Assembly: GCA_009859145.1 (NCBI GenBank) | Contig: VRVR01000005.1 | Coordinates: 186,001-250,000, forward strand | Origin: Andalucia godoyi | Lineage: Eukaryota > Discoba > Jakobea > Jakobida > Andaluciidae | DNA: 64,000 nucleotides | Direction: 5' to 3' | Part shown: positions 29,580 through 39,284 of the stretch, one piece after another | Layout of the letters: each line of letters starts with the position of its first letter | How positions within the stretch are numbered: the stretch's first letter is position 1 | Notes under the pieces: generated by a model | Told to the model about the DNA's origin: nothing | The model's database searches: none | What the model saw: the letters and a program-made list of their open reading frames with translations, nothing else | Translations under genes and position numbers: made by a program

Positions 29580-30696
29580 ATGGCGAATCGTTCCAATTAT
29601 GAACAGGTCCCTACTCGGGAGCCAGAGGAAGACAGACAGCCGCTTCTTCGTTTCGACGGTACGTGTTCTCGTTGCTCTTGTTCTTGTTCTTGTTCTTGTC
29701 TTTGTCATTGCTATTAGTATTGGTATTGTTGATGATGATGGTTGTGGCGGGATTGAGCTTACTTCTTCTTCTTCTTCCTCTTTAATGATTTTTTTTTTTT
29801 TTTTGCATTTTACCGCAGATCAAGAACCGGCTGAAGCAACGGTGGATTCGCGCAGAACACCTGTGCAGCCTCAGGGACCTCCGAACCCTAGCACATACAG
29901 TTCTTCGGTGTCCGTTTCTCCCCCTGTCAATACCTCTTCCCCGTCAGTTTCTGCTGCGGCCCCTCCCTATGCACCTGCACAGCAGCAACAGCTGTCTGGT
30001 GCAAATGCTGCTGCGTATGGCCAGCCGGCTCAGAATCCTCAGCGGCCACAGGGCACTTACTATGCCCCGGCGTATCTTTACCAGCCAAATGGGCAACCAT
30101 ACGCCGGACATGCAGTCCCTCTCTACCAACTCCCTACATCGGCGGTCCGAACGAATCCCTACGAAGGTCTCATCGGCCAGCAGCAACAGCAGCAGCAACA
30201 GCAACAGCAATTGTATGGTGGTAGTGGTCAACCGTTGATTGGTGGAATGCCTGTTTTAGGACCCATGTTGCAGCCGATCCAGGGTCTTGGAAATGATTTC
30301 CTTTCCGGGGTTTTTGATTGCATGGATGATTCAGAGTCGTGCATGCTCGGTTTGTGCTGCTGGTCTTTGCTGGGAGTTCAGAACTACTCCAGACTGCAAG
30401 GACGGCGTGAGCTGGAAGGGAAGGACTGGCTGCTGTGTCTCGGAGTCACGGCAATATACTCATTTGTCGGCATACCAATTGCAAACATGGGGCTGGCGTA
30501 TGCGAATCGTAGACAGATGCGAACGAGCTTTGACTTTCCAAAGGAAGCTACGGGAATCGAGGATGCAGTAATGGCCGCATGCCTTGGGCCGTGCATTGAA
30601 TGTCAGATGGCACGCGAATACAAGTATCGAATGGGATTACTGCCGCTTCCGATTCATGCTGCACCGCTTGCCGCCCCGGCTCGGCCGATGGTGTAG
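29580..30696 (+). CDS. PLAC8-family cysteine-rich protein with polyQ (two exons)
   Basis: Exon 1 is 29580-29658 (MANRSNYEQVPTREPEED) and exon 2 is 29819-30696, giving 318 residues. The phase-1 junction restores LLRFDDQEP. Residues ~30-195 are Pro/Gln/Ser-rich and include a run of about 12 Gln broken only at its edges (30178-30214). The C-terminal ~120 residues carry the PLAC8-type module: a Cys cluster (CMDDSESCMLGLCCWS), a hydrophobic segment with NYSRL, a second hydrophobic stretch (YSFVGIPIANMGLAY), and CLGPCIECQMAREYKYR, the usual C-x-x-C-Q-x-x-R-E ending. Family members (Cornifelin, plant FWL/PCR) are membrane proteins tied to metal transport or cell size. Function here is not known. Confidence 0.82.
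29659..29818 (+). other. Intron of the PLAC8 gene (160 bp)
   Basis: It starts GTACGT, the only donor in the window that departs from GTATGT, and ends with a long T-run and TTTTACCGCAG. Splicing is required because the two exons lie in different frames. Confidence 0.85.
30178..30214 (+). repeat. CAG/CAA tract encoding polyglutamine
   Basis: Twelve or so consecutive Gln codons, mostly CAG with CAA interspersed, inside the PLAC8 gene. Confidence 0.9.
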
Positions 30697-30894
30697 CACA
30701 TGTGCGATTTGAAGCACATTTGATCTGCACGATGTGCTTTCCAAATCAATGAACAATGAAAACCAGGAAGAGGGGAGGGGAGGAAATTAAAAAAGAAGAA
30801 GAAGAAAAAAAGAAGAAAAAAGTAAGGAGTGGCGCAGTAACGATTTATTTTGTATTTGTAAAATCAGCATGCTTGTTTGTTTGTCCTCTTCTGC

Positions 30895-33800
30895 TTAGAA
30901 ATCGACGGATTCCAGGAAGGCGCTGGATGCTTGCAAAGCTAGTTTCCGTTGGCGTTCCTCGTACATTGATCGCAGGGAAACCAAGATTTGGTCCACGCTC
31001 ATGCGATACATGCCGTTTGCATGCCAATGGCCGTCGACAATGACACCCTGCTGATTGACAATGTATGTCGCGGTCACGGGTAGTCTCCAGTCTCCTTCGG
31101 TACCGTGCGCAATGTCGGGCCTCATTCCAGCAAACGTGTAGATGTCTCTGGTCTTCGGAGGGCATTCGTACACAAGATTGAACTGGCTAGAAATACCAAA
31201 CCCCTTATCTTCAACAAGACTGCAGTTTGGATGGTACCAATCGTAGAAATCAGAGCCACCACAGCTGGTGATAAACAACATTGTTGCCCCATATCCTTGT
31301 ATGACCGGCATCTGGTCCACAAGGACGCGCATGTTCACATTGCATCCAGGACACCAGGACCCCCGAAGAAACGTCATGACGACCGGACCAGACGACAACA
31401 GGTCTTGCATCGAAATGTGCTTTCCAGTCATTGACACAGCGTTGAATAAAGGGATACGGTCGCCTGTTTTCAGAACGTTGCGCTCAATGTCGCATCGAAG
31501 CGATTCATGTTCCTCAACGATTTGCTGCAGCTTTTCAACCAATGCGGTTTCCGGAACACCTTTGGCCTCCGCAAGTTGTCGCACAATTGAAACCAGCGCC
31601 TCACCAACTTGCTCTGAAATCGTCCCATACGATTTTGTATCCTGCTTGCTGAGATCTTCAAGAGTCAATGCAAGCGCACGAGCTTCCCGAGTATCCGCAT
31701 TCTCTTCCCTCACCTTTGCAAGAAGCTGATTTAGCAGCTGCAGCCCGAGCTTGGCGTTCCTCTTCTTGGAAATCCACAGCTTTTCAAGTTGGATTAGCGA
31801 CCGAATTTCATACGAGAGCGCTTCTTCGGACGACGCTAAGTACACGGCTCGATAGCACACTTCTTCAATCCGTTGTTCGGTTTTAAAGTCCAACGACTGT
31901 CCGTTGTTCGCCTCCACTTTTGCCTGCAGTCGCAAAGCTTCAGGCAAAAGGTCACGCTGGCTGTTCTCGCACGACTCCACGGCTTCTTGGATGAGAGACT
32001 GGCACAGCATGCTTCGGCGCTCAGGGGGAAACACACGGTTCACGGATTCCAAGGTCGCGTCGGCCGAGCTGCATCCCAACATGCTTTCGACAGCAAGAGT
32101 ACGCAGAATATTGTCGGGATTCTGAACGCGGCCCAAAAAATCGATCATTGATTCAAGATGCACGGGATCCCTGTTGTTCGCAAACTGAGACCACGACAAG
32201 AATGCCTGCATTTGCAAAAACAGCTGCGAAAGATGGGCAGGACACTTGCGCAGCAATTCGGTAGTTGTCTTATACGACAAATCGTATACTTGCTGAACAT
32301 TATGCTCCAATGCCGCATTATGACACGCCAAGGCCATGTTTGTCGTCGCCAGCAGCAATGCAAAGTGGGTGGAGGCTCCGACAAACTTCGAATCATGATT
32401 CATCTCCACTCTCGAATTCGAATTCGAATTCAGCTCAAGTACGCGCACCTCCTCAAGGCAGCGCTTGATCGCATCGGCCTGCATCCGAGAAAACTCGGAA
32501 AACGCACTGCGTGCCCATTGAAGGCGACTGCACAGCAGCATCAACTGGACCATCGGATCCGTGGACGAAAATCGAGTCATCTGATCCTCTTGCTCTTCCA
32601 ATTCCGCGGAATGAAGCTTATAAATCTCCAGAGCCCGTTCCACATTTTCGACAACCTGCGATGTTTTTCCAAGCTTGTAATACGAAAGTGCACACGCCAG
32701 CAGGGCGTGAATCTTCTCGACTGGATGAACAGCAAACGACAACACATTCTCGGCCGCAACATCAAGACTAGTGAAACCTGGAATATCAATCACGTGACGA
32801 TACGACGCAAGCCACATGCCGTATGCTGTATCATACTGCAACGATCGGTATGAGGCCATCACATCTGAAGGCAGGGAATCCGAAGACAGGCATTCGTCAA
32901 CGATTCCTCTGGCGAATGAAAGAACCTCGACAGCACGAACTGCATCCTCCTTTCGCATCAACATGTTCAGACAACGCGCATACAAAACACATACAGCAGC
33001 TGGGCTCACAGCATGCCGCTCCTCGGGAAAAGAAGGAGGAGCCTGCACATTGGAGAGCTCCTTTGCACCAAAGCGTTGTATCAATTTCATCAATCGATCA
33101 AAGGGACTGCAAGCTCTCGCATAGTCGCCCTTATTCACCAGCAAAAATGCTTCATGGGCCAGTGCAACATAGGAATTTTGAGCAATTTCAGCAATTTCCG
33201 AAGAGGAGTACATGTTGGTATCAGATATAGACGGGAGTGCGAGAAACCAATGGTAGCCACATCGATGGGACGCCTCCAGGTCCGACAGCAACCCGCGGTT
33301 CTGCTCCCATAGACATGCAATCTGTCGGTGAATTTTCAACGACTCTGCCGAGGAGAGAAGCGAGGCAGCGTACTTCTTTGACTCCAGATTACAGAACCTA
33401 AACGTAGAGTCTGACATGGACGTATCGGTAAGGATTCCGCGACTGCACAGCATGTCGAGCAAGTTTGAGAGTTCCGGTTTCAAGGAGTCTTCCGGGAAGA
33501 CAAATATCAGTTCATCCAGGGTAAAAGCATCCCACGAACACAGTGCAGCGATCTTGGCAGTGAGAGCGAGTTCTGGAGAGAGTGCATCCACCAGGGATGC
33601 CGAGTCCTTCTCCGCAGATTCCATTACATGATTTCGCAACGCCTCCTCAAGGATGGAATACTCAACATTCGGAACAAGCGAGCGATTAGCAGCATCGGAA
33701 AATGTAGCCAGCCGAGACAAAAGCATCCATTGAACGAGGTGGAAGGATGAAACTAGCACACCCTGCGCCTTCCCAAACAACAAGGACACGATTTCTGCTG

Positions 33801-35937
33801 CGATTTCCGTCGTTTCCAGAAACGCACATCGCAAAAACAGCTGCAAGTCGCTTTCGGAGGACGCGTTTCGCAGATAGACCGAGTTAGAAGACGAGACGAA
33901 AGGAACATCTAAAGAATCGGATACCAGCACGAACTTTAGCACATGGGAGCAGCCACAGGCAATGCAGCCAGCAAGGAGCGACCGTGACCAGGAGTCCAAA
34001 AACTCGGCCTGCGTAAGCACAATCACAAACGCAGACGGATCGTGTGAATTCGAGGCCGACATTGAATGCAACTGCTGCTGTTGCAGTGAACTCAGAATCG
34101 ATATCCACAGTCTGGCAAGCAATTGAATCTTGCGTTTCTCCGACAGCATATCCAATCCCAGCGACGAATTTCCGGACTCCTGTGTGCCAGATGGATGAAG
34201 TTCTTCGTTGTCGCAACCGAAAACGGAGCGAAGAAGAATCTTGACAAGCGGCACTTCACTGGGATCCACTATGGACGACAAGATTTCCCATTTTTGTACA
34301 GAGGTCGACTGAGAAAATTCCTGGGATATACACTGTGAAAACCCGTCTTTGAGGCAGGAATAAGGGACCTGGGTTTCGTATTCGGCACAACGATGAACCA
34401 GCAGATTGCATGAAAGCTGCCGCGATGCTTCTGACAATACAGTCACAGCACATACTGGATCGGGGGACGACAACACAATCACCGCGTCCTTTCCCTCGGG
34501 AGATAGTTTAAGCGCAAGGAGACGCATCTCTGCCTCGAAAAACATAGAAAGACAAGACCGAAGCCGACAACCAGCAGTTTCAGCCGAGTCCTTACGGATG
34601 GCTGAGCCGGAAGACAGCAGCCGTGCAACAGCAATTTCACGGGCATGCCCTTTCACGCAAAATGGTTGGAGAACATCAAAAGTCATGCCATCCTTGGCGG
34701 ATTCCACAACCGAGCTTAGACAAGAAATGGAACCCGGGCCTGTAATCTGCATGAGACGCGCGGCAGTTACCACCGAAAACCCAAGAACGGTGACATCCCT
34801 GCGCACCTCACTCCCGACAAATCCACAGAACGACTGTCCTCGCGCTGCGCCGATCGTGACGTCAGCACCAATCTTGTCCCGAATCTCGAGCGCTGCCTTG
34901 CAGGATCTCGTCGAGTCATCAGTATGCGTTGTCGGAAATCCAAACACAGTCACAATGATGATCCCCTTTTCATCGTTTAAGAGATTGGCGATGAACCCAC
35001 CATATTTGTAAGTTGCATGCTGCACAGTGGACAAGTGGCCAGCTAATGATCGAGGATCATTCGTAAGATTGGGATTAAGTTTGATAAACAGCGTACAGAT
35101 GCATCTGACAGAAGTAAGAAAGCGCTCAATTCCCTTCTCCACGTGCCCCACGACGAACGGGTCTACAAATTGTTGCAGCACATCCAACCGCACCGCAATC
35201 GGACTGTTCGAGGCAGGAGGGGAGCCAGCTTGCGTTGGGACATTCTGAACTACGAACTTTGTTTCATCTGAACGGACGGGGGCAGCAGCATATCCTGGGA
35301 TCTGTTGCACAGCACTCCAAACAGAGGCAGAAACGACAGTTTCACCTGTCCTACTAACTGCCAGCAAGGACTCCAGGTTTGCGAACACCGACCCACACGT
35401 CAACCGCATCCACTTGTTGTCTGCGCCACCGCAGTAAACAAATGTCAGTGTGCCGCAGTCGACTGCAGAATGCAAGGAAAGTGCGGTGCCTGCTGATGAG
35501 TCCTTGCCATTGAAGGTGGCGGACAGATAGTGCGTTGAAGACACGGCTCCTTCGGCGGTTGGGAAAATGCAGATGAGAGCATCCCCTGCAAAGCGATCCA
35601 CATAGCCCCCATGAGCCTTGATATTCGCAAGCATCGGCTCGAACATCGAGTTGACAACTCTTGTGAGCTGCTCGGGAGCTCCAGAGAATCGCTCAGTGAG
35701 CTTTGTAAAGCCAGATATGTCCATAATCGAGACAAAATACACGGAATCATCGGAAATCACAGTTTCTGATGTCAGAGGCTTATGAATGTGAACGGAGATG
35801 TCGGGCTGAATCAAGCCAGCAACGGTAGGCAAGGCGACGAACACCGTGCCAGTCGTTGCAGCTGATTCAGGCACTTTTTGTTGGCAGTCCTCGACGACCT
35901 GCGAAGCAGCCTTCGTTTTGGAAGAACCGCAGCCCAT
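30895..35937 (-). CDS. ADCY10-like tandem cyclase fused to a peroxiredoxin-like domain
   Basis: A 1680-residue intronless protein. It begins MGCGSSK, a classic N-myristoylation plus palmitoylation motif. Cyclase domain C1 (~63-230) has both metal-binding Asp residues: MDISGFT (D73) and FAGDAL (D119). C2 (~275-450) matches soluble adenylyl cyclase ADCY10 (VFGFPTTHTDD, SFCGFVGSEVRRDVTVLG), but the Asn of the catalytic Asn-Arg pair is Val390 while R394 is kept. ADCY10's P-loop ATPase region is present only as a degenerate stretch: no GK[S/T] is seen, and AFVIVLTQAEFLDS stands in place of Walker B. About 900 helical, TPR-like residues follow. Residues ~1487-1665 form an AhpC/TSA thioredoxin-like domain with RGSWCPGCN (C1529, C1532). 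Stop codon, single frame and no break make an assembly artefact unlikely. Convergent with the PLAC8 gene. Confidence 0.9.
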   Translation of the reverse strand: MGCGSSKTKAASQVVEDCQQKVPESAATTGTVFVALPTVAGLIQPDISVHIHKPLTSETVISDDSVYFVSIMDISGFTKLTERFSGAPEQLTRVVNSMFEPMLANIKAHGGYVDRFAGDALICIFPTAEGAVSSTHYLSATFNGKDSSAGTALSLHSAVDCGTLTFVYCGGADNKWMRLTCGSVFANLESLLAVSRTGETVVSASVWSAVQQIPGYAAAPVRSDETKFVVQNVPTQAGSPPASNSPIAVRLDVLQQFVDPFVVGHVEKGIERFLTSVRCICTLFIKLNPNLTNDPRSLAGHLSTVQHATYKYGGFIANLLNDEKGIIIVTVFGFPTTHTDDSTRSCKAALEIRDKIGADVTIGAARGQSFCGFVGSEVRRDVTVLGFSVVTAARLMQITGPGSISCLSSVVESAKDGMTFDVLQPFCVKGHAREIAVARLLSSGSAIRKDSAETAGCRLRSCLSMFFEAEMRLLALKLSPEGKDAVIVLSSPDPVCAVTVLSEASRQLSCNLLVHRCAEYETQVPYSCLKDGFSQCISQEFSQSTSVQKWEILSSIVDPSEVPLVKILLRSVFGCDNEELHPSGTQESGNSSLGLDMLSEKRKIQLLARLWISILSSLQQQQLHSMSASNSHDPSAFVIVLTQAEFLDSWSRSLLAGCIACGCSHVLKFVLVSDSLDVPFVSSSNSVYLRNASSESDLQLFLRCAFLETTEIAAEIVSLLFGKAQGVLVSSFHLVQWMLLSRLATFSDAANRSLVPNVEYSILEEALRNHVMESAEKDSASLVDALSPELALTAKIAALCSWDAFTLDELIFVFPEDSLKPELSNLLDMLCSRGILTDTSMSDSTFRFCNLESKKYAASLLSSAESLKIHRQIACLWEQNRGLLSDLEASHRCGYHWFLALPSISDTNMYSSSEIAEIAQNSYVALAHEAFLLVNKGDYARACSPFDRLMKLIQRFGAKELSNVQAPPSFPEERHAVSPAAVCVLYARCLNMLMRKEDAVRAVEVLSFARGIVDECLSSDSLPSDVMASYRSLQYDTAYGMWLASYRHVIDIPGFTSLDVAAENVLSFAVHPVEKIHALLACALSYYKLGKTSQVVENVERALEIYKLHSAELEEQEDQMTRFSSTDPMVQLMLLCSRLQWARSAFSEFSRMQADAIKRCLEEVRVLELNSNSNSRVEMNHDSKFVGASTHFALLLATTNMALACHNAALEHNVQQVYDLSYKTTTELLRKCPAHLSQLFLQMQAFLSWSQFANNRDPVHLESMIDFLGRVQNPDNILRTLAVESMLGCSSADATLESVNRVFPPERRSMLCQSLIQEAVESCENSQRDLLPEALRLQAKVEANNGQSLDFKTEQRIEEVCYRAVYLASSEEALSYEIRSLIQLEKLWISKKRNAKLGLQLLNQLLAKVREENADTREARALALTLEDLSKQDTKSYGTISEQVGEALVSIVRQLAEAKGVPETALVEKLQQIVEEHESLRCDIERNVLKTGDRIPLFNAVSMTGKHISMQDLLSSGPVVMTFLRGSWCPGCNVNMRVLVDQMPVIQGYGATMLFITSCGGSDFYDWYHPNCSLVEDKGFGISSQFNLVYECPPKTRDIYTFAGMRPDIAHGTEGDWRLPVTATYIVNQQGVIVDGHWHANGMYRMSVDQILVSLRSMYEERQRKLALQASSAFLESVDF

Positions 35938-36361
35938 TGGAAAATCTTACACGCGCGTACGTGTGTGGGTGCTTTTAACGAGGAAAAAAGAAGAAGAAGA
36001 AAAGAAAACCGGGAAAAAACAAACACAGAAGCAACGGACGCCACCGCGACTGGTCGAGATCAAGAATCAGTTTGAAGGAGCGAAGCTGGCAGGGAAGCGG
36101 GAAATGCCGGGTGGACGGTCCAGGCTTGGAAGGCAGCAAAGCGGATTGCGCCATTGTTTTGACTGTGCATTCGAGAGGAGTGCGGCTTGCGAGAAGAATT
36201 CGAAAGCATCTGCTTCGACCGACGACACTGGACCAAACAGGAATGTCGCAACGCGTCAAATTCTGTACTGGCAGCTGTCGTTCAAATTGCAGTGAGTCCT
36301 TTGAGAGTGTCTGCGACTTTGCGTTTCATTCATCGCCGTTATCCAACTGTGGTTTCTCTGT

Positions 36362-36399
<38 letters not shown>

Positions 36400-36419
36400 A
36401 CCACACCACACCACACACA

Positions 36420-36450
<31 letters not shown>

Positions 36451-36462
36451 CCACCACCACCA

Positions 36463-36495
<33 letters not shown>

Positions 36496-36502
36496 ACCAC
36501 CA

Positions 36503-36544
<42 letters not shown>

Positions 36545-36770
36545 ACACACAGAGACAAATGACAAAACCAAAAAAAAAAAAAGCGGGATTTGAATACCAA
36601 ATGATGACAACGATGGGCGAAACATCTCGTGACTCAAGTAGGGGCCTTTTTACAGCCGGCAGTGCGTTGTCAGACAACCATTTACACTGAAGGGAAGCAC
36701 CTCGAAACACAAGGGGGGTTCCGTGTTTTTCTCTGCAACCGATTTCGGGCAGGCTGTGAGTGAATTCGGC
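35938..36770. promoter_or_regulatory. Divergent intergenic region with a long CA tract
   Basis: About 830 bp between the cyclase start and the next plus-strand start. It is dominated by a ~180-bp CA/CCA repeat (36362-36541). ORFs here are only translations of the repeat or unsupported short frames. Confidence 0.5.
36362..36541. repeat. Compound (CA)n with CCA interruptions
   Basis: About 180 bp of CA dinucleotides broken by short CCA blocks that recur at intervals, suggesting local duplication. It is the longest simple repeat in the window. Confidence 0.97.
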
Positions 36771-37985
36771 ATGATATCTGAAGCAGCGGCGTTTCAGAAA
36801 TCGAGTGAGTTTGTCAGAAGAGTGCTTGGATCGTTGGGAATCCAGCTGTCGTCACTCCCGGTGCAGTTCTTTTCTCCTGAAAGTCCATCGGGTTCCTGCT
36901 GCTGTCTGAATCTGAAACTTGATTCTCCGGAGACCATATCTTCGGAAATCGAAGCTGCATTGACGGCGGTATGCATGTCGACAGACAATGGATTCAGTTC
37001 CGGCAAGGTGGCAGGCTCCGTGGGGATTGCAAGTGTTGAAGGAAGAAAGGAGTTTTTGATCGATTTTCTTGGACGACACGACTTGGATGCATCTGGGCTG
37101 TTGTTTTCTCCGTGTGCATGCCATTCTGCTCGGTTTTTATACCTTTTGCTGATTTGGACCTCCTTTCGATTCCAGGTCTTTCGGGTTGCAATATCATCCG
37201 CAATTGCACAGATATGCGGGGAAGTTCAAAATACGCTGGATCACGAGTTCCGTGTGGATCTGGGATGCAGCACGGAGCGTCGGGTAAGCGGTTCTTGCAA
37301 GGAGCTGTTTGACACGTGGAATCTTTGCTTGTTCACACTTCGGGAGCTGGGCTGCGCATCCGATGAGCTGGTGTGCGCCTATCAACGCCTGACACAGAGC
37401 CACCCGGGAACCAGTCGTTCTGAGTTCTTGGCGTCGACGGACACACAGCGGTACGCTGCTGCCGCAAAATCAATCGAAGAAGCAATGGCAAGAATATTTG
37501 CCTTTTCAGAATTCCTTCGTCACGAGCACACGCTTGCGGAATTGGTTCAGCGCTGGTCACAAAGGTATCTTCTCTCCGCACAGTCGAAGAGTTTGCACGC
37601 CACTCGTGCAACGTCTCTGCGTGCATCTGCTCAGGATTTGTTGTCGCAATTTCCTTCTGCTTTACTTCTCTCTGGCAATTCACGGAGGTTTCGCAGCCGG
37701 CTGTGGGAGCATTCTTCGATGCGGTTTTCCACCGTGGCGTGCAATCCTATTTCTCGCCTTTCGCTGTCACTAGGATTTGTCACTGCGCCACTGTGGATGT
37801 CAAGTGAAGGAGAAGAGGGCTTGTCGTCCCACGATGCTTCCCGAGTCTTGGCGTCTCTGGAGCTGCTGCACAGTATAGCGAGTCAAAGGGCGTGCCGCAA
37901 CCGAGAAACGTATGCCGGATTCTTGTCAAAGTTGCTCGACTCCTTTCGGCTTCCCGCATACGAGTATTTTGATTTTTCCACGTGA
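36771..37985 (+). CDS. Unknown protein, 404 residues
   Basis: I start it at the ATG at 36771; the frame upstream begins only at a GTG. No family is recognised. The N-terminal ~125 residues look like a mixed alpha/beta domain, then a short hydrophobic stretch (residues ~123-145, RFLYLLLIWTSF) that could be one membrane segment or a buried helix. I tested that stretch as a retained intron: it has a GT near 37112 and a CCAG near 37175, but splicing there breaks the frame. The C-terminal ~240 residues are mostly helical. It converges on the reductase gene, stops about 170 bp apart. An intact long frame argues for a real gene. Confidence 0.62.
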   Translation: MISEAAAFQKSSEFVRRVLGSLGIQLSSLPVQFFSPESPSGSCCCLNLKLDSPETISSEIEAALTAVCMSTDNGFSSGKVAGSVGIASVEGRKEFLIDFLGRHDLDASGLLFSPCACHSARFLYLLLIWTSFRFQVFRVAISSAIAQICGEVQNTLDHEFRVDLGCSTERRVSGSCKELFDTWNLCLFTLRELGCASDELVCAYQRLTQSHPGTSRSEFLASTDTQRYAAAAKSIEEAMARIFAFSEFLRHEHTLAELVQRWSQRYLLSAQSKSLHATRATSLRASAQDLLSQFPSALLLSGNSRRFRSRLWEHSSMRFSTVACNPISRLSLSLGFVTAPLWMSSEGEEGLSSHDASRVLASLELLHSIASQRACRNRETYAGFLSKLLDSFRLPAYEYFDFST

Positions 37986-38156
37986 GATGCCCTCCCCTGA
38001 GATCGCGGAGTGGGGTGGAGGAGCCCCCCCCCCCAAAAAAAAAAAAAAAGTAAATAAATAAATATATATATAAAATAATAATAATAATAACAAAACAACA
38101 TGGAGCAGAAACAGGAGAAGGAGAGGGAGAGGGAGAAAAGAGACGGGGGCGCTTTA

Positions 38157-39284
38157 TCAGGAAGAGTTCTGTCGCAAGTCTGGAACACATCCCAAAGAAA
38201 TGAGGGCGTTCACCGTGTCGATGAACGACTGGTCTGCCCCGATGAACTGCACTTGAAACTCCGTGGTCGTCTTGGAACTGTCAAAGAAGGCTTCCTTGTT
38301 CAGAAACTTCTTGAGAAACGATCGATCCACTTGCTTGCTGAAGAAGGCGGTAACGTAGAGTAGGAAGTTGGGAACGTTTCTCGTGGGCAGCTTTTTGTAC
38401 TGCGGAAAACTGGTTCGCAAGACTTTGGCCACGTCGCTGAACCACCGGAAGTCTCCGGAGCAGATGTATCTGCCGTTTGCATTCCCATCTTCGACGGCAC
38501 GAACGTGGACCAGAGCGACATCTCTGACGTCAATGAAGCAGAAACCAAGTTGTGGTGTCATTGGCTGTTTTCCCGTTAGCATGTCTCGGAACATACCGAC
38601 GCTCTCAGAAAGGACCGTGTTCAACGGAGGCCCGCAAATGTAGCTCGGCAGAACCGTGCACAGTCTGAATTTCTTTTCTGCAGGCAGCTTGCCGACAAAT
38701 TCCCATGCCAGTTTTTCGGACAGCGTCTTTGCCAACATGTACGGCCCAGAATGCAGCGAGGAATGCTCGTTCCAGTCCGCGGGCCCAAACACGTATCCCT
38801 TCCCTTTCTCATCCGGTGCGTCGTAGAGAGCACTGATGGAAGACGTTATCACTACCGCTTTGACGGACCCCGCAGCTGCTGCACACTCGAGAACATTCTT
38901 CATGCCGTTGATTGCAGGATCTACTATCTCGGTTTGTGGATCTTTTGCGCGCAACTTTACCACAGCCGCAGTGTGAATGACTGCGGTGCACAGCGCAAAC
39001 GCTTCAGTAAACGAGCCTTGCAATTCAAGATCAGCTTTGAACAGTCGCAGCCGTTCCGACGCTCCGGGAAGCTCCATGAGAAACCCGCACTTCGACTTTG
39101 ATGTGGGGTCCCGCACAGTCGCATGTACTGAATGCCCGCGCTCTAGCAGCAATTTGACTATGTGAGATCCAGTCAATCCAGAAGCACCCGTCACAGCAAC
39201 CGTCTGAGGGGCCCCCGCGTCATCCGCAGATGGCATGGAATACGCTGAAGCAAGCCGGTCAATCTGCTCTCCACTCTCGTCCAT
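38157..39284 (-). CDS. NAD(P)-dependent reductase, cinnamoyl-CoA/dihydroflavonol reductase-like
   Basis: A 375-residue extended short-chain dehydrogenase/reductase. The Rossmann motif is TGASGLTGSH (residues 32-41). ATVRDPTSK lies after beta-2, VIHTAAVVKL after beta-4, and ITSSISALYD supplies the Ser. SGPYMLAK gives catalytic Y182 and K186. The order fits the dihydroflavonol 4-reductase/cinnamoyl-CoA reductase/aldehyde reductase group, which reduces aldehydes or ketones with NADPH. The R in ATVRDP suggests NADPH. An N-terminal ~27-residue extension has no obvious targeting signal. The substrate is unknown. It is divergent from the phosphoglucomutase gene by about 330 bp. Confidence 0.9.
   Translation of the reverse strand: MDESGEQIDRLASAYSMPSADDAGAPQTVAVTGASGLTGSHIVKLLLERGHSVHATVRDPTSKSKCGFLMELPGASERLRLFKADLELQGSFTEAFALCTAVIHTAAVVKLRAKDPQTEIVDPAINGMKNVLECAAAAGSVKAVVITSSISALYDAPDEKGKGYVFGPADWNEHSSLHSGPYMLAKTLSEKLAWEFVGKLPAEKKFRLCTVLPSYICGPPLNTVLSESVGMFRDMLTGKQPMTPQLGFCFIDVRDVALVHVRAVEDGNANGRYICSGDFRWFSDVAKVLRTSFPQYKKLPTRNVPNFLLYVTAFFSKQVDRSFLKKFLNKEAFFDSSKTTTEFQVQFIGADQSFIDTVNALISLGCVPDLRQNSS

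Noticed and set aside
36256-36710. Cys/Val/Gly-rich ORFs on the minus strand
   Set aside because: They are translations of the CA/TG microsatellite.
37112-37175. Possible intron in the 404-residue unknown gene
   Set aside because: GT and CCAG are present with T-rich sequence between, but removing the 64 bases shifts the frame to an early stop. The unspliced frame is open throughout.
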